Below, piece after piece: positions 32,144-43,981 of a stretch of DNA of 64,000 bases (position 1 is the first letter of the stretch; each line of letters begins with the position of its first letter). The translations under genes and the position numbers were made by a program. The notes below the pieces were generated by a model, which worked only from the letters and a program-made list of their open reading frames with translations, searched no databases and was not told where the DNA came from. The stretch is from Halopseudomonas sp002296055 (GTDB lineage Bacteria; Pseudomonadota; Gammaproteobacteria; Pseudomonadales; Pseudomonadaceae): NCBI RefSeq assembly GCF_050876985.1, contig NZ_JBPAPP010000001.1; one strand, written 5' to 3'.

Positions 32144-33253
32144 ATGCAGGATGTAGTGGTAGTGGGTGGTGGTGTTATGGGGTGTCTCAGTGCGCTGGAG
32201 TTACTGCAGGCTGGCTGTCGAGTCACCCTGCTGGAGCGCGGTGAGTTGGGGCAGGAGGCCTCCTGGGCTGGCGGCGGTATCGTCTCGCCGTTGTACCCCT
32301 GGCGCTACAGCCAGCCCATCAGCGCTCTGGCGCAGTGGTCGCAAGGCTACTACGGGTCGCTGGCGGCCCAACTGCTCGCCGACACCGGCATCGACCCTGA
32401 ATTACATCCCTGCGGCTTGCTGTGGCTTGACCTGGATGAGCAGGGCCAGGCGCTGCAGTGGGCGGCGCAGCAGGACAGGCCGTTGCAACAGGTTGACCGT
32501 GGTTTTGTTTATCAACAGGTGCCGCAGCTGGCCACCGGCTTTGCCGGCGCGTTGTGGCAGGCTGATCTGGCGAATGTACGCAACCCCCGGCTGATGAAGG
32601 CGTTACGCGCTCGTTTGCTGCAATTCTCCGGTTTTTCACTGCATGAACACTGCGCAGCCGAGGGCCTGCAGCACGACGGTGAGCGGGTCGTTGGTGTACG
32701 CACCGCCGCAGGCGCGGTCATGGGGGATGCGGTGTTGCTGTGTGCCGGCGCCTGGGGGGGCGACTGGCTGGCCGCTGAGGCGCTGGCGCTGCCGGTTGAG
32801 CCGGTGAAGGGGCAGATGCTGCTGTACCGGATGGCGCCGGGCTGGTTGCCGTCCATTGTCATGGCCCAGGGACGCTACGCGATACCGCGCCGCGACGGGC
32901 ATATTCTGATTGGCAGCACCTTGGAGCATGCCGGCTTTGATAAGGCCACTACTGAGCAGGCGCTCGCGTCTTTGCGCGCCAGTGCTGAGGCACTACTGCC
33001 TGATCTGGCCGATCAGGCGCCAGTGGGGCAATGGGCCGGGCTGCGGCCGGGCTCGCCGGATGGTGTGCCCTACATCGGACCTCTGAGTGCGCGTCCGGGG
33101 TTGTGGCTGAATGTGGGCCACTACCGTAATGGGCTGGTGCTTGCGCCAGCCTCCTGTCGTCTGTTGGCTGACTTGATGCTGGGGCGTGCGCCCGCCATCG
33201 ATCCGGCGCCTTACTTACCGGATGAGCGCTTGAGCCAGGGAAGCACTGATTGA
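32144..33253 (+). CDS. thiO: Glycine oxidase ThiO
   Basis: The 369-residue FAD-dependent amine oxidase opens with VVVVGGGVMGCLSALELLQAG (dinucleotide fold, glycines within), then EASWAGGGIVSPLYPW, a ThiO signature. GLRPGSPDGVPYIGP and HYRNGLVLAP near the C terminus complete the pattern. It oxidises glycine to iminoglycine for the thiazole ring of thiamine. Strong AGGGGAGGG precedes the ATG. It converges on pilR with 49 bp between stops, as the PA4548 gene does in P. aeruginosa. Confidence 0.93.
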   Translation: MQDVVVVGGGVMGCLSALELLQAGCRVTLLERGELGQEASWAGGGIVSPLYPWRYSQPISALAQWSQGYYGSLAAQLLADTGIDPELHPCGLLWLDLDEQGQALQWAAQQDRPLQQVDRGFVYQQVPQLATGFAGALWQADLANVRNPRLMKALRARLLQFSGFSLHEHCAAEGLQHDGERVVGVRTAAGAVMGDAVLLCAGAWGGDWLAAEALALPVEPVKGQMLLYRMAPGWLPSIVMAQGRYAIPRRDGHILIGSTLEHAGFDKATTEQALASLRASAEALLPDLADQAPVGQWAGLRPGSPDGVPYIGPLSARPGLWLNVGHYRNGLVLAPASCRLLADLMLGRAPAIDPAPYLPDERLSQGSTD

Positions 33254-33302
33254 TTCTGCTCGCCCTACGGGGCGTGTGGAATTGATCAGCGTTTCCCTAG
33301 TG

Positions 33303-34649
33303 CTAATCGTCCAGCCCGAGCTTTTTCAGTCGGTAACGCAGCGAGCGGAAGGTCAGGCCGAGCCGTTTCGCTGCCGCCGTCTTGTTCCAGCGGGTCTCTT
33401 CCAATGCCTGGGTTATGGCCTGACGTTCAATGTTGTCCAGGTAGTCCTCCAGGTGGTCAATCTGGCTGAGGTCCTGGTTGTCATCGCCTTGGCCGCTGGT
33501 GCAGGGGCTCAGGTGCAGGTCGCTGACGTCGATTTGCTGGTTTTCGCAAAGCGTGAAGGCGCGCTCCAGGGCATTTTCCAGCTCGCGCACGTTGCCGGGA
33601 AAGCGATAGCTTTGTAGCCGTTCCATGCCGCTGCTGGTCACCCATGGCGCCGGCATGCCGTTGCGCTCGGCCAGCCGCGCCAGAATGCGCTGAATCAATA
33701 GCGGCAAATCTTCCCGACGCTCGCGCAGCGGCGGCACCTGCAGCTCGATAACGTTGATGCGGTAAAACAAGTCCTGGCGAAAACGCCCTTGCGCTACCTC
33801 GGCGGCCAGATCCTTGTGGGTAGCACACAGCAGGCGCACGTCGATAGCTTCTTCGCGCTGGCTACCAAGCGGCCGGACAGCTTTTTCCTGAATGGCGCGC
33901 AGCAGTTTTACCTGCATGGCCATGGGCAGGTCTGCCACCTCGTCAAGAAACAGGGTGCCATGATTGGCCGCCTGGAACAGGCCGGGTTTGTCGGCGACCG
34001 CACCGGTGAAGCTGCCCTTGCGATGGCCGAAGAACTCGCTCTCCATCAGCTCAGAAGGGATGGCACCGCAGTTGACCGGCACAAAGGGTTGTTCGGCCCT
34101 TGGGCTGAGGGCGTGAATGCGGCGGGCGACCAGCTCCTTGCCGCTGCCGGATTCGCCGCTGATGTAAAGCGGTGCTTGGCTGCGAGCCAACTTGTCGATT
34201 TGCCTGCGCAGGCGCTCGATGGGCGGCGAGATGCCGAGAATCGGGTCCTCATCGGACGGCTGACTGCGCCTGGTGGCGGGCTGGTTAAGTTTCAGCGCGG
34301 CGGCCACTAGTTCGCGCAGGCGGCCCAGGTCTACCGGTTTGGTAAGAAAGTCGAAGGCGCCGGCTTTAAGGGCGTTGATTGCCGTGTCCAGACTGCCGTA
34401 GGCGGTGATCATCGCTACCGGCGTGGCTGGGCAGTGCTGCTGAATATGGCGCACCACGGTCATGCCGTCGCCGTCGGGCAGGCGCATGTCGGTCAGGCAG
34501 AGGGCAAAGGGCTCGCTCTGCAGCAGACCTATCGCCTGTTCCAGGCTGCTGGCGCTGCGGGTAACCAGGTCCATGCGCCCGAGCGTCAGCTCAAGCAGCT
34601 CGAGGATGTCCGGTTCATCGTCAATGATCAGCACCGTGGGTTGGGTCAT
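33303..34649 (-). CDS. pilR: Type IV pilus response regulator PilR (NtrC family)
   Basis: The 448-residue regulator has a receiver domain with Asp54 (LTDMRLPDGDG) as phosphoacceptor, a sigma-54 AAA+ domain with Walker A GESGSGKE, GSFTGA as the sigma-54 contact loop and LFLDEVADLP as Walker B, and a Fis-type HTH at the end (NKTAAAKRLGLTFRSLRYRLKKL). The start at 34649 (MTQPTVLIIDDEPD) is set by the receiver domain; an in-frame extension upstream into pilS is not protein-like. It activates pilin gene transcription with RpoN. pilS lies 37 bp upstream on the same strand. Confidence 0.96.
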   Translation of the reverse strand: MTQPTVLIIDDEPDILELLELTLGRMDLVTRSASSLEQAIGLLQSEPFALCLTDMRLPDGDGMTVVRHIQQHCPATPVAMITAYGSLDTAINALKAGAFDFLTKPVDLGRLRELVAAALKLNQPATRRSQPSDEDPILGISPPIERLRRQIDKLARSQAPLYISGESGSGKELVARRIHALSPRAEQPFVPVNCGAIPSELMESEFFGHRKGSFTGAVADKPGLFQAANHGTLFLDEVADLPMAMQVKLLRAIQEKAVRPLGSQREEAIDVRLLCATHKDLAAEVAQGRFRQDLFYRINVIELQVPPLRERREDLPLLIQRILARLAERNGMPAPWVTSSGMERLQSYRFPGNVRELENALERAFTLCENQQIDVSDLHLSPCTSGQGDDNQDLSQIDHLEDYLDNIERQAITQALEETRWNKTAAAKRLGLTFRSLRYRLKKLGLDD

Positions 34650-34686
34650 GGGCCGAGCCTGTCTCCTGTCTGTCCGTGAGCGCCCA

Positions 34687-36279
34687 TCATACCAGTCGTT
34701 TGGGGTGAGCAAAGGTGATGCGCATGCAGCAACCCTGAGGTTGTGCACTGTCGCACTCCAGGCGGGCCTGATTGCTCTCGCACAGCTCGCGGGAGATATA
34801 CAGACCAAGGCCAGTGCCGCTGTTCTCGGTGGTGTAGAACGGCTCGAAGATATGGCCGACATGCTCGCTGGGCACGCCGGGCCCATGGTCAATGATCTCC
34901 AGGATTGGCAGCTGGGTGTCCGGATGCAGATACAGGCGCAGGTAGATGGTACGTTCGCTGCCCGGTTCGCCGCTGTAGCGCAACGCGTTTTGACACAGGT
35001 TGCTGACCACCTGGGTCAACTGATTGGGGTCTATCCGGGTGAGAATGCCTTCTTTCTCGATCTCGCAGTCGATGCTGTCGGTCAGCGGGTGGGCAGCACG
35101 AAAGTCCTGCAGGAACCCGGAAGTCCACAGTGCCAGGTCGACCAGTTGCGGCTCACTGGGGCGCCTGCGGGACAGCTCAAGCACCGTCTCGATCACCCGG
35201 TTCATACGTTGTGAATGCTGCTGGATGATTTCGGTCAGGCGCAGATCCTGACGCGAAAGCAGGTCGGATTCGTTCAGCAATTGCGCTGCGTGGCTGATGG
35301 CACCTAGCGGGTTGCGAATCTCGTGCGCAATGCTGGCCGTCAGGCGCCCCAGTGAGGCGAGTTTCAGCTGCTGGGCTTGCTGTGCCACCTGGGTATTGTC
35401 GTCCAGAAAGATCAGGATGCTGCCCTTGCTGGTTTCACCCAATGGCTTGAAGTTGGCCATCAATTCGGTGCCGCCGCTGTGGCTGTGGAAGGCGGTGCCG
35501 CGGACCGAGGGGTTGCGCTGCCACTGGCGCAAGCGTTGCTCCAGTTCTGGGGAGACGTGCTCCAGCTTAACGCCGCTGCTCAACTCGCGGCCTAGCATCT
35601 GGGTGCAGGCCTCGTTGCGGGTGATGATGCGATGATCGTCGGCTACCACCAGGATGCCGGTGCGCATGCGCTGGATGATCAGCTGGTTGAGCTGCTCCAT
35701 GCTGGCCAGGCTGGCGGCCTGTTCGCGAGCCAGCACCTCAGACAGATAGAGGCGGCGACTGACGCGTTGCACGAACATGGCCACCGCGAAGTAGATGGCG
35801 CCCAACACGCCTGCCTGCAGATAGCTCTGGCCGATGTAGGGGTGGGTCAGGCTGAGGAAAAACGTCAGGTAAATCAGGACCAGGCTGGCCAGTGCGGGCA
35901 GCAACAGGCCAATGCGGCCGTGCAGTAGGACGTTACCAATAGCCACCGGGATGATCAGCAGGTTACCGAAGCCGCTGCCAATCCCGCCCGCCGCGTAAAA
36001 AATCACACCCAGCAGGCCGATATCCAGCACCGCGAGAATAAACAGGTGCAGATCGCGGCGGCCACGGTGCAGCGACAGGGCGATGAGCACATTGATAAAC
36101 AGGTAGATCCAGCTGGCCTTGGCGTACACGTTGGCATCGCTCACCGACAGCACGCCTTCGCGCAGCGCAGCGCTGGTGAGCAGGGTCAGGCCAAAGCCCA
36201 GAATCACCCGGTAGAGGTTGTACAGCCGCAGAATGCGGGGGCGCTGCGAGTCGATCCGTTCAGCGCTGTCGGTGTGCAT
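34687..36279 (-). CDS. pilS: Type IV pilus sensor kinase PilS
   Basis: The 530-residue protein has the PilS plan: about six membrane helices in the first 190 residues, a cytoplasmic PAS domain (about 200-310), HisKA with SIAHEIRNPLGAISHAAQLL, and HATPase_c with NLCQNALRYS (N box), DHGPGVPSEH and TGLGLYISREL (G boxes). It monitors pilin in the membrane and phosphorylates PilR. ATG at 36279 is chosen over a GTG three bases upstream. Its 5' end overlaps the preceding PP0621-family gene by 20 bp. Confidence 0.96.
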   Translation of the reverse strand: MHTDSAERIDSQRPRILRLYNLYRVILGFGLTLLTSAALREGVLSVSDANVYAKASWIYLFINVLIALSLHRGRRDLHLFILAVLDIGLLGVIFYAAGGIGSGFGNLLIIPVAIGNVLLHGRIGLLLPALASLVLIYLTFFLSLTHPYIGQSYLQAGVLGAIYFAVAMFVQRVSRRLYLSEVLAREQAASLASMEQLNQLIIQRMRTGILVVADDHRIITRNEACTQMLGRELSSGVKLEHVSPELEQRLRQWQRNPSVRGTAFHSHSGGTELMANFKPLGETSKGSILIFLDDNTQVAQQAQQLKLASLGRLTASIAHEIRNPLGAISHAAQLLNESDLLSRQDLRLTEIIQQHSQRMNRVIETVLELSRRRPSEPQLVDLALWTSGFLQDFRAAHPLTDSIDCEIEKEGILTRIDPNQLTQVVSNLCQNALRYSGEPGSERTIYLRLYLHPDTQLPILEIIDHGPGVPSEHVGHIFEPFYTTENSGTGLGLYISRELCESNQARLECDSAQPQGCCMRITFAHPKRLV

Positions 36280-36502
36280 CACGGTGTTCCGCGCAGCAGT
36301 ACCAATGGTCGTCGGCGCGCAGGGCGCTGTCTTGTGGCAGGTGAATCTGGCACTGGGCGCACCGCACCATCAGCGACGGCTCCTGCTGTGCGCGTGCGCT
36401 TTGTTGCCGGCGCTGTTGCGCCTGCTGTTGCTGCAGACCGCGCCACAGGCGCAGGGCGAACCACGCCAGCAGGGCAAGAATGATGAGTTTGATCAGTCCC
36501 AT
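36260..36502 (-). CDS. PP0621 family small membrane protein
   Basis: An 80-residue protein with one N-terminal membrane helix (GLIKLIILALLAWFALRLW), a Gln/Arg-rich linker, and a C-terminal metal-ribbon pattern VRCAQC plus WYCC-EH. This matches the small PP0621 family of pseudomonads, which sits beside bamD/comL and pilS there too. Function is unknown; the 20-bp overlap with pilS suggests coupled expression. Confidence 0.82.
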   Translation of the reverse strand: MGLIKLIILALLAWFALRLWRGLQQQQAQQRRQQSARAQQEPSLMVRCAQCQIHLPQDSALRADDHWYCCAEHRDAHRQR

Positions 36503-36631
36503 GAAGCAGGCTTGTGTCGATAAAGGGGCCCCAGTGTAGCCCAAGGGCCGGCGGTGCCAAAGCCATGTTGCGATTGCGGGTGCGCAGCGCTTGCCGGACA
36601 ATAGGCCGCATCTTGAGTCAGGAGAAGCAAC

Positions 36632-38263
36632 ATGACGGCGACATTGCGCATCGTGATGGCCCAGCTGAATATGCGTGTGGGCGACATCCCGGGGAATCTG
36701 CAGCGCATCATCGAGGCCGCCCGGCACGCCCGTGACGATCTGGGCGCGCGGGTTATTGTATTCCCCGAGCTGTCGCTGTGTGGCTATCCACCGGAAGACC
36801 TGCTGCTGCGTTCCAGCATGCAGGCGCGCATCAGTCGCGCGCTTGAGCGTCTCTGTGCAGAGGTCGATGGCATTTATCTGGTGGTGGGCTATCCCTGGCA
36901 GGAAGGCGAGGTTTGCTACAACAAGGCCGCGGTCATAGCTGACGGGCGTCTGCTGGCCTCCTATGCCAAGCAGCAGCTTCCCAACTACCGGGTATTTGAC
37001 GAAAAGCGCTATTTCACCGAAGGCCGCGATTGCTGCACCCTGGAGATCGACGGCCTGCCGGTCGCCATCACGGTCTGTGAAGACATCTGGCATCCGCAGC
37101 CGATGGCGCAGGCGCGGGAGGCTGGCGCACGCCTTATGCTCAATCTCAACGCCTCGCCCTTCCACATGGATAAACAACGTGAGCGCGAGGTGATGCTGGC
37201 TGGTCGCGCCGCGGAGGGCGGCATGCCGATCGTTTACGTTAACCAGGTCGGCGCCCAGGACGAGCTGGTGTTTGACGGCGGCTCGGTGGCTGTCGGCGTC
37301 GACGGGCAGATTGCTTGCCGCGTCGAGGCATTCACCGAAGGCTTGTACCCAGTGGATGTACATTTTGACGACAACCAGGTGCGCCTGCGTCAAGGCGCCG
37401 TGGCCGCTATGCCTGAACTGGAAGCCAGTGTGTATCAGGCGCTGGTGACCGGCGTGCGGGACTACGTCAACAAGAATGGTTTCAAGGGCGTGGTGCTGGG
37501 GCTCTCCGGTGGCATCGACTCGGCCTTGACCCTGGCCGTGGCGGTGGATGCGCTGGGCGCTGAGCGGGTTGAGGCGGTAATGATGCCTTATCACTACACC
37601 TCAGGCATGAGTCTGGAAGACGCCGAAGCGCAGGCGCGCACCATGCATGTGCACTACCGCGTGCTGCCCATTGCGCCGATGGTCGAGGCGTTTATGCAAA
37701 CGCTGGAGCCGGTGTTTGAGGGCTTGCCGCGCGATACCACCGAGGAAAACCTGCAGGCGCGCTGCCGCGGCACGCTGCTGATGGCGCTGTCTAACAAGAC
37801 TGGCGCGTTGGTGCTGACGACCGGCAACAAGAGTGAGATGGCTGTGGGTTACGCCACGTTGTACGGCGACATGGCCGGCGGCTTCGACGTGCTCAAGGAT
37901 GTACCCAAGACGCTGGTCTTCCGTCTGGCCGAGTACCGCAACACCCTGGGGCCAGCTATTCCGCAGCGGGTTATTGATCGCCCGCCGTCCGCCGAGCTGG
38001 CGCCCGACCAGAAAGACGAAGACTCGCTGCCACCCTATCCGGTGCTGGACGAGATTCTACGCCTGTACATTGAACACGACCTGTCTGCTAGCGCGATTGT
38101 TGCTGCCGGCTTCGAGGAAGATGTCGTCAAGCGTGTTGTCCGGCTGGTTGATCTCAACGAATACAAACGCCGCCAAGCAGCGGTGGGCGCGCGTATCACC
38201 CAGCGTGGTTTTGGTCGTGATCGTCGTTATCCGATCACTTCTGGGTGGGGGATGGAGGACTAG
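36632..38263 (+). CDS. nadE: Glutamine-dependent NAD+ synthetase
   Basis: The 543-residue enzyme joins an N-terminal nitrilase-type glutaminase (Glu46 in FPEL, Lys in YAKQQLPNY, Cys149 in TVCEDIW) to a C-terminal NAD synthase with the ATP pyrophosphatase loop SGGIDS (292-297). It amidates deamido-NAD using glutamine, the last step of NAD synthesis. TCAGGAGAAGC precedes the ATG. In P. aeruginosa no such gene lies between the bamD and pilS groups, so its place here is a lineage difference. It ends at a bidirectional terminator shared with bamD. Confidence 0.95.
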   Translation: MTATLRIVMAQLNMRVGDIPGNLQRIIEAARHARDDLGARVIVFPELSLCGYPPEDLLLRSSMQARISRALERLCAEVDGIYLVVGYPWQEGEVCYNKAAVIADGRLLASYAKQQLPNYRVFDEKRYFTEGRDCCTLEIDGLPVAITVCEDIWHPQPMAQAREAGARLMLNLNASPFHMDKQREREVMLAGRAAEGGMPIVYVNQVGAQDELVFDGGSVAVGVDGQIACRVEAFTEGLYPVDVHFDDNQVRLRQGAVAAMPELEASVYQALVTGVRDYVNKNGFKGVVLGLSGGIDSALTLAVAVDALGAERVEAVMMPYHYTSGMSLEDAEAQARTMHVHYRVLPIAPMVEAFMQTLEPVFEGLPRDTTEENLQARCRGTLLMALSNKTGALVLTTGNKSEMAVGYATLYGDMAGGFDVLKDVPKTLVFRLAEYRNTLGPAIPQRVIDRPPSAELAPDQKDEDSLPPYPVLDEILRLYIEHDLSASAIVAAGFEEDVVKRVVRLVDLNEYKRRQAAVGARITQRGFGRDRRYPITSGWGMED

Positions 38264-38266
38264 CCA

Positions 38267-38301
38267 GCCGGCCTGTGGCCGGCAGCTTGTAGCTGCTCCC
38301 A
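38267..38301. repeat. REP-like palindrome
   Basis: GCCGGCC-TGT-GGCCGGC is followed by AGCTTGTAGCTGCTCCCAC, the kind of palindrome plus GCTCC(C/T)AC tail seen in Pseudomonas extragenic repeats. It lies between the nadE stop and the terminator. Only one copy is seen in the window. Confidence 0.5.
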
Positions 38302-38302
38302 C

Positions 38303-38341
38303 AAAAAAGCCCGCCAGGCATTCGCCGTGGCGGGCTTTTTT
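38303..38341. terminator. Bidirectional terminator between nadE and bamD
   Basis: GCCCGCCA (38309-38316) and TGGCGGGC (38328-38335) pair, flanked by six A on the left and six T on the right, so it works for both convergent genes. Confidence 0.92.
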
Positions 38342-38354
38342 GTTGGGCTGACCC

Positions 38355-39344
38355 TTAGTCGATCAGGCCGAAGGTGATTCTGTTCCAGAAGCTGCGATGG
38401 GCTTCCTGGCCGCCGACGCGGATTTCGCGGGGCAGGGCGTCTACGGCGTCCTGGTACTGGCGGTCCATTTCCCGCTCCATCTGGGTCTTGGCCATGCGTG
38501 GCGGCGGTGCTGTAACGGCGTCGATCACGCCAACCGAGGTGGCTTCCAGCCAGTCCATCTCCGCTTCTGCCGGCTCTACGTGGTGCTTGAACTTGCCATC
38601 AACCAGGGCAGGGTGCTCTGGGTAATTCTGCTGCAGGGTCTGTAGCGCGCTGTCGGCCAGATCGTACATGGCCAGGCGATCGTAGCCGGCGACCATCAGC
38701 GCCAGGCCGTCACCGACCGCTGGGGTTTGCTGGAAGTTCTCGACGATATAGCGGCCACGGTTGGCGGCTGCCAGATAGGCGCCACGCTTGAGATAGTAGT
38801 GCCCCACGTTGACATCGTAGGCGGCCAGCAGGTTACGCAGGTAGATCATGCGCGCACGCGCATCAGGGGCGTACTGGCTATTGGGGTAACGGTTGATCAG
38901 TTGGGCAAAGTCGTTGAACGAGTCGCGGGCTGCACCGGGGTCACGACGGGTCATGTCCAGCGGCAGAAAGCGCTCCAGAATGCCGCGGTCGCGGTTGAAA
39001 GACGCCAGGCCGCGAATGTAGTAGGCGTAATCCACGTTAGGGTGGGTCGGGTGCAGGCGAATAAAGCGGTCGGCCGACGCGGTGGCTGCTTCGGCCTCAA
39101 CGTTCTGATAGTAGGCGTAGATCAGTTCGAGCTGGGCCTGGTCAGCGTAACGGCCAAAGGGGTAACGGGCTTCCAGGGCGCGCAGGGTCTCGATGGCGGC
39201 GCCGTAGTTTTTGGCATCCAGGTCTACCTGGGCCTTGCGGTACAGCTCAGACTCGCTGAGCGACTCGTCAATGACCGGAGCGTTGGAGGAGCACGCGGCC
39301 AGCAGTGCCAGTGCGCCGACCAGCAGCAGATGTTTCAGCGACAT
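38355..39344 (-). CDS. bamD: Outer membrane assembly lipoprotein BamD (ComL)
   Basis: The 329-residue lipoprotein has a lipobox LLAAC (Cys18) after a short signal sequence, then TPR-like repeats (ELYRKAQVDLDAKNYGAAIETLRALEARYPFG begins the first). BamD is the essential lipoprotein of the BAM machine that folds outer-membrane beta-barrels. The first half matches BamD well; the C-terminal 80 residues are longer than in E. coli, as in other pseudomonads. It is divergent from rluD, as in P. aeruginosa. Confidence 0.95.
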   Translation of the reverse strand: MSLKHLLLVGALALLAACSSNAPVIDESLSESELYRKAQVDLDAKNYGAAIETLRALEARYPFGRYADQAQLELIYAYYQNVEAEAATASADRFIRLHPTHPNVDYAYYIRGLASFNRDRGILERFLPLDMTRRDPGAARDSFNDFAQLINRYPNSQYAPDARARMIYLRNLLAAYDVNVGHYYLKRGAYLAAANRGRYIVENFQQTPAVGDGLALMVAGYDRLAMYDLADSALQTLQQNYPEHPALVDGKFKHHVEPAEAEMDWLEATSVGVIDAVTAPPPRMAKTQMEREMDRQYQDAVDALPREIRVGGQEAHRSFWNRITFGLID

Positions 39345-39524
39345 ATCATGACATCCGAATGGGCGAGTCGCGCTGTTTCCAGTGCGGCCGTCCTGTTATA
39401 GTTTGGGGCCTTTGCAGCCTTGCCCGGAGAGCCCGGACAGGCCGTATTTAACCACAGCGCCCGGTTGAATCCAAAAAGCGATTTGGGCCGTCGCCGGCGC
39501 GCCACGCCCTCCAGTGAGTTCCCC

Positions 39525-40484
39525 ATGTCAGATCGTATTCGTTTGTCCGCACAGGTCAGCCCGGAGTCGGGTGGTCAACGCCTTGACCAGGTTGCTGCAC
39601 AATTGTTCCCGGACTTCTCACGTTCTCGGCTGCAGGGCTGGATCAAGGACGGCAGCCTGCTGGTAGATGGCGAGCGCAAGCGCACGCGCGACAGCGTATA
39701 TGGCGGTGAGAACCTGACCCTGGATGCCGAGCGCGAAGTGCAGGGCGAATGGCAGGCTGAAGCGATTGAGCTGGATATTCTGTATGAAGACAACGCCCTG
39801 CTGGTGATCAACAAGCCCGCGGGCCTGGTGGTGCACCCGGCGGCCGGACACCAGGACGGCACGCTGCTGAACGCGCTGCTGCACCATTGCCCGGAGCTGG
39901 CCAAGGTCCCGCGTGCGGGTATCGTTCATCGTCTAGATAAAGACACCACCGGCCTGATGGTGGTCGCCAAGACCATCGAGTCGCAGACTGATCTGGTGGC
40001 CCAGTTGCAGGCGCGCACGGTCAGTCGCGAATACGAGTGTGTGGTCACCGGCGTGATGACGGCCGGTGGCAAGGTCGATCAGCCGATTGCCCGGCACGGC
40101 ACTCAGCGCCAGAAGATGGCGGTAGTGGCCGGCGGTAAGCAGGCGATCAGTCACTATCGCGTGATCAACCGCTTCCGCGCTCACACCCACGTCAAGGTCA
40201 AGCTGGAAACCGGACGCACCCACCAGATCCGCGTGCATATGAGCTATATCCACTTTCCGCTGGTGGGTGACCCGGTCTACGGCGGGCGCCTGCGTATCCC
40301 GCCGGGTGCGAGCCCTGAACTGATCAAGGAGCTGCGCGAGTTTCCGCGTCAGGCGCTGCACGCGCGCCGCCTTGAGCTGGAGCACCCTGACGACGGTCGC
40401 CACATGAGCTGGCAGGTGCCGCTACCCGAGGACATGCAGCATCTGCTGGCGTTGCTGCGCGAGGATGGTGAGATCGCCGAATGA
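39525..40484 (+). CDS. rluD: 23S rRNA pseudouridine synthase RluD
   Basis: The 319-residue protein has an N-terminal S4 domain (RLDQVAAQLFPDFSRSRLQGWI) and a pseudouridine synthase domain with the catalytic Asp138 in HRLDKDTTG. It converts U1911, U1915 and U1917 in helix 69 of 23S rRNA. ATG at 39525 is chosen because the upstream in-frame part lacks homology-like character. A possible extended -10 (TGTTATAGT) lies near 39395-39402. Its stop overlaps the pgeF start as ATGA. Confidence 0.96.
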   Translation: MSDRIRLSAQVSPESGGQRLDQVAAQLFPDFSRSRLQGWIKDGSLLVDGERKRTRDSVYGGENLTLDAEREVQGEWQAEAIELDILYEDNALLVINKPAGLVVHPAAGHQDGTLLNALLHHCPELAKVPRAGIVHRLDKDTTGLMVVAKTIESQTDLVAQLQARTVSREYECVVTGVMTAGGKVDQPIARHGTQRQKMAVVAGGKQAISHYRVINRFRAHTHVKVKLETGRTHQIRVHMSYIHFPLVGDPVYGGRLRIPPGASPELIKELREFPRQALHARRLELEHPDDGRHMSWQVPLPEDMQHLLALLREDGEIAE

Positions 40485-41224
40485 GCATGTTGTGGATGAG
40501 CGCCGAATGGCCCGCGCCGGCGCACGTACGCACCTGTATCACCACGCGCCGGGGCGGCTGCAGCCAGGGCGTGTGGAAAGGTTTTAATCTGGGTGACCAT
40601 GTCGGTGATGACCCGGCCCACGTAGCCGCTAACCGCGCCGAGCTGGAGCGGGTGCTGGGGTGTCAGCCGGCCTGGCTGACCCAGGTGCATGGCACCGAGG
40701 TATGCAAGGCGGACCCGACCCATGTACTTGAGGCGGATGCCAGCTGGACCGACCAGCCGGGTATTGCCTGTACCATCATGACCGCTGACTGCCTGCCGGT
40801 GCTGTTCTGTGATCGTGAGGGCAGTCGCGTTGCGGCGGCCCATGCGGGCTGGCGTGGACTGCTCGACGGCGTGTTGGAGCAGACTGCGCGCCGGCTCGGT
40901 GGCTCGGCCAGCGAACTGCTGGTATGGCTTGGGCCGGCTATCGGCCCTGCCGCCTTTGAGGTGGGGGCGGAGGTCCGTGAGGCCTTCATTAAGGCCGATG
41001 CCCGCGCCACCAGCGCTTTTACTCCGGCGGAGCGCGAAGGGCACTGGTTTGCCGATCTTTACCAGCTTGCCCGTCAGCGCCTGGCTGATGTCGGTGTGCG
41101 TCAGGTCTACGGCGGTGATGAGTGCACCTGGTCGGATGCTGCACGTTTCTTTTCCTACCGCCGGGATGGGCAAACGGGACGCTTTGCCTCGCTCATCTGG
41201 CTGGAGTCGCCAGTCGCCGGCTAA
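40481..41224 (+). CDS. pgeF: Peptidoglycan editing factor PgeF (YfiH, laccase-domain)
   Basis: The 247-residue protein has the DUF152/YfiH zinc-site residues in QVHGTEV, MTADCLPVLF (Cys) and AAAHAGWRG (His). Family members act on purine nucleosides in vitro, and PgeF in E. coli prevents Ser-for-Ala errors in muropeptides. The ATGA overlap with rluD points to translational coupling; the rluD-pgeF-clpB order is the same in P. aeruginosa. Confidence 0.93.
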   Translation: MSMLWMSAEWPAPAHVRTCITTRRGGCSQGVWKGFNLGDHVGDDPAHVAANRAELERVLGCQPAWLTQVHGTEVCKADPTHVLEADASWTDQPGIACTIMTADCLPVLFCDREGSRVAAAHAGWRGLLDGVLEQTARRLGGSASELLVWLGPAIGPAAFEVGAEVREAFIKADARATSAFTPAEREGHWFADLYQLARQRLADVGVRQVYGGDECTWSDAARFFSYRRDGQTGRFASLIWLESPVAG

Positions 41225-41262
41225 AAGGCGACAAAAAATTGACCCTAATCATCATGGGGTCA

Positions 41263-41290
41263 CTTGAAAGCGCGATAATCGTCCCTATTA
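41263..41290 (+). promoter_or_regulatory. Sigma-32 heat-shock promoter of clpB
   Basis: CTTGAAA (41263-41269) and CCCTATTA (41283-41290) are separated by 13 bases, a close match to the RpoH consensus CTTGAAA-N11-16-CCCCATNT. The clpB ATG is about 64 bases further on. It lets clpB be induced apart from rluD-pgeF. Confidence 0.85.
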
Positions 41291-41360
41291 CTCTGTCATC
41301 ACAGATGAATTTGCCTGCCGCCAAGTGTGTGGTCGGGCACAGATTAGAGGACCGTTACTC

Positions 41361-43928
<2,568 letters not shown>

Positions 43929-43947
43929 TTAGCGCTGTGGTGAAAAG

Positions 43948-43981
43948 AAGCCCCGCACGGGAAACCGTGCCGGGCTTTTTT
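43948..43981. terminator. Bidirectional terminator between clpB and the hydrolase gene
   Basis: AAGCCC(C)GCACGG and CCGTGC(C)GGGCTT pair around a GAAA tetraloop with a T run on the plus strand; the minus-strand copy is bounded by AAAAG. It ends clpB and meets the stop codon of the convergent gene. Confidence 0.9.

Noticed and set aside
31926..32244. Short open frames in the mqo-thiO intergenic region
   Set aside because: No ribosome binding site, no recognisable composition; they overlap the thiO start and promoter-like elements.
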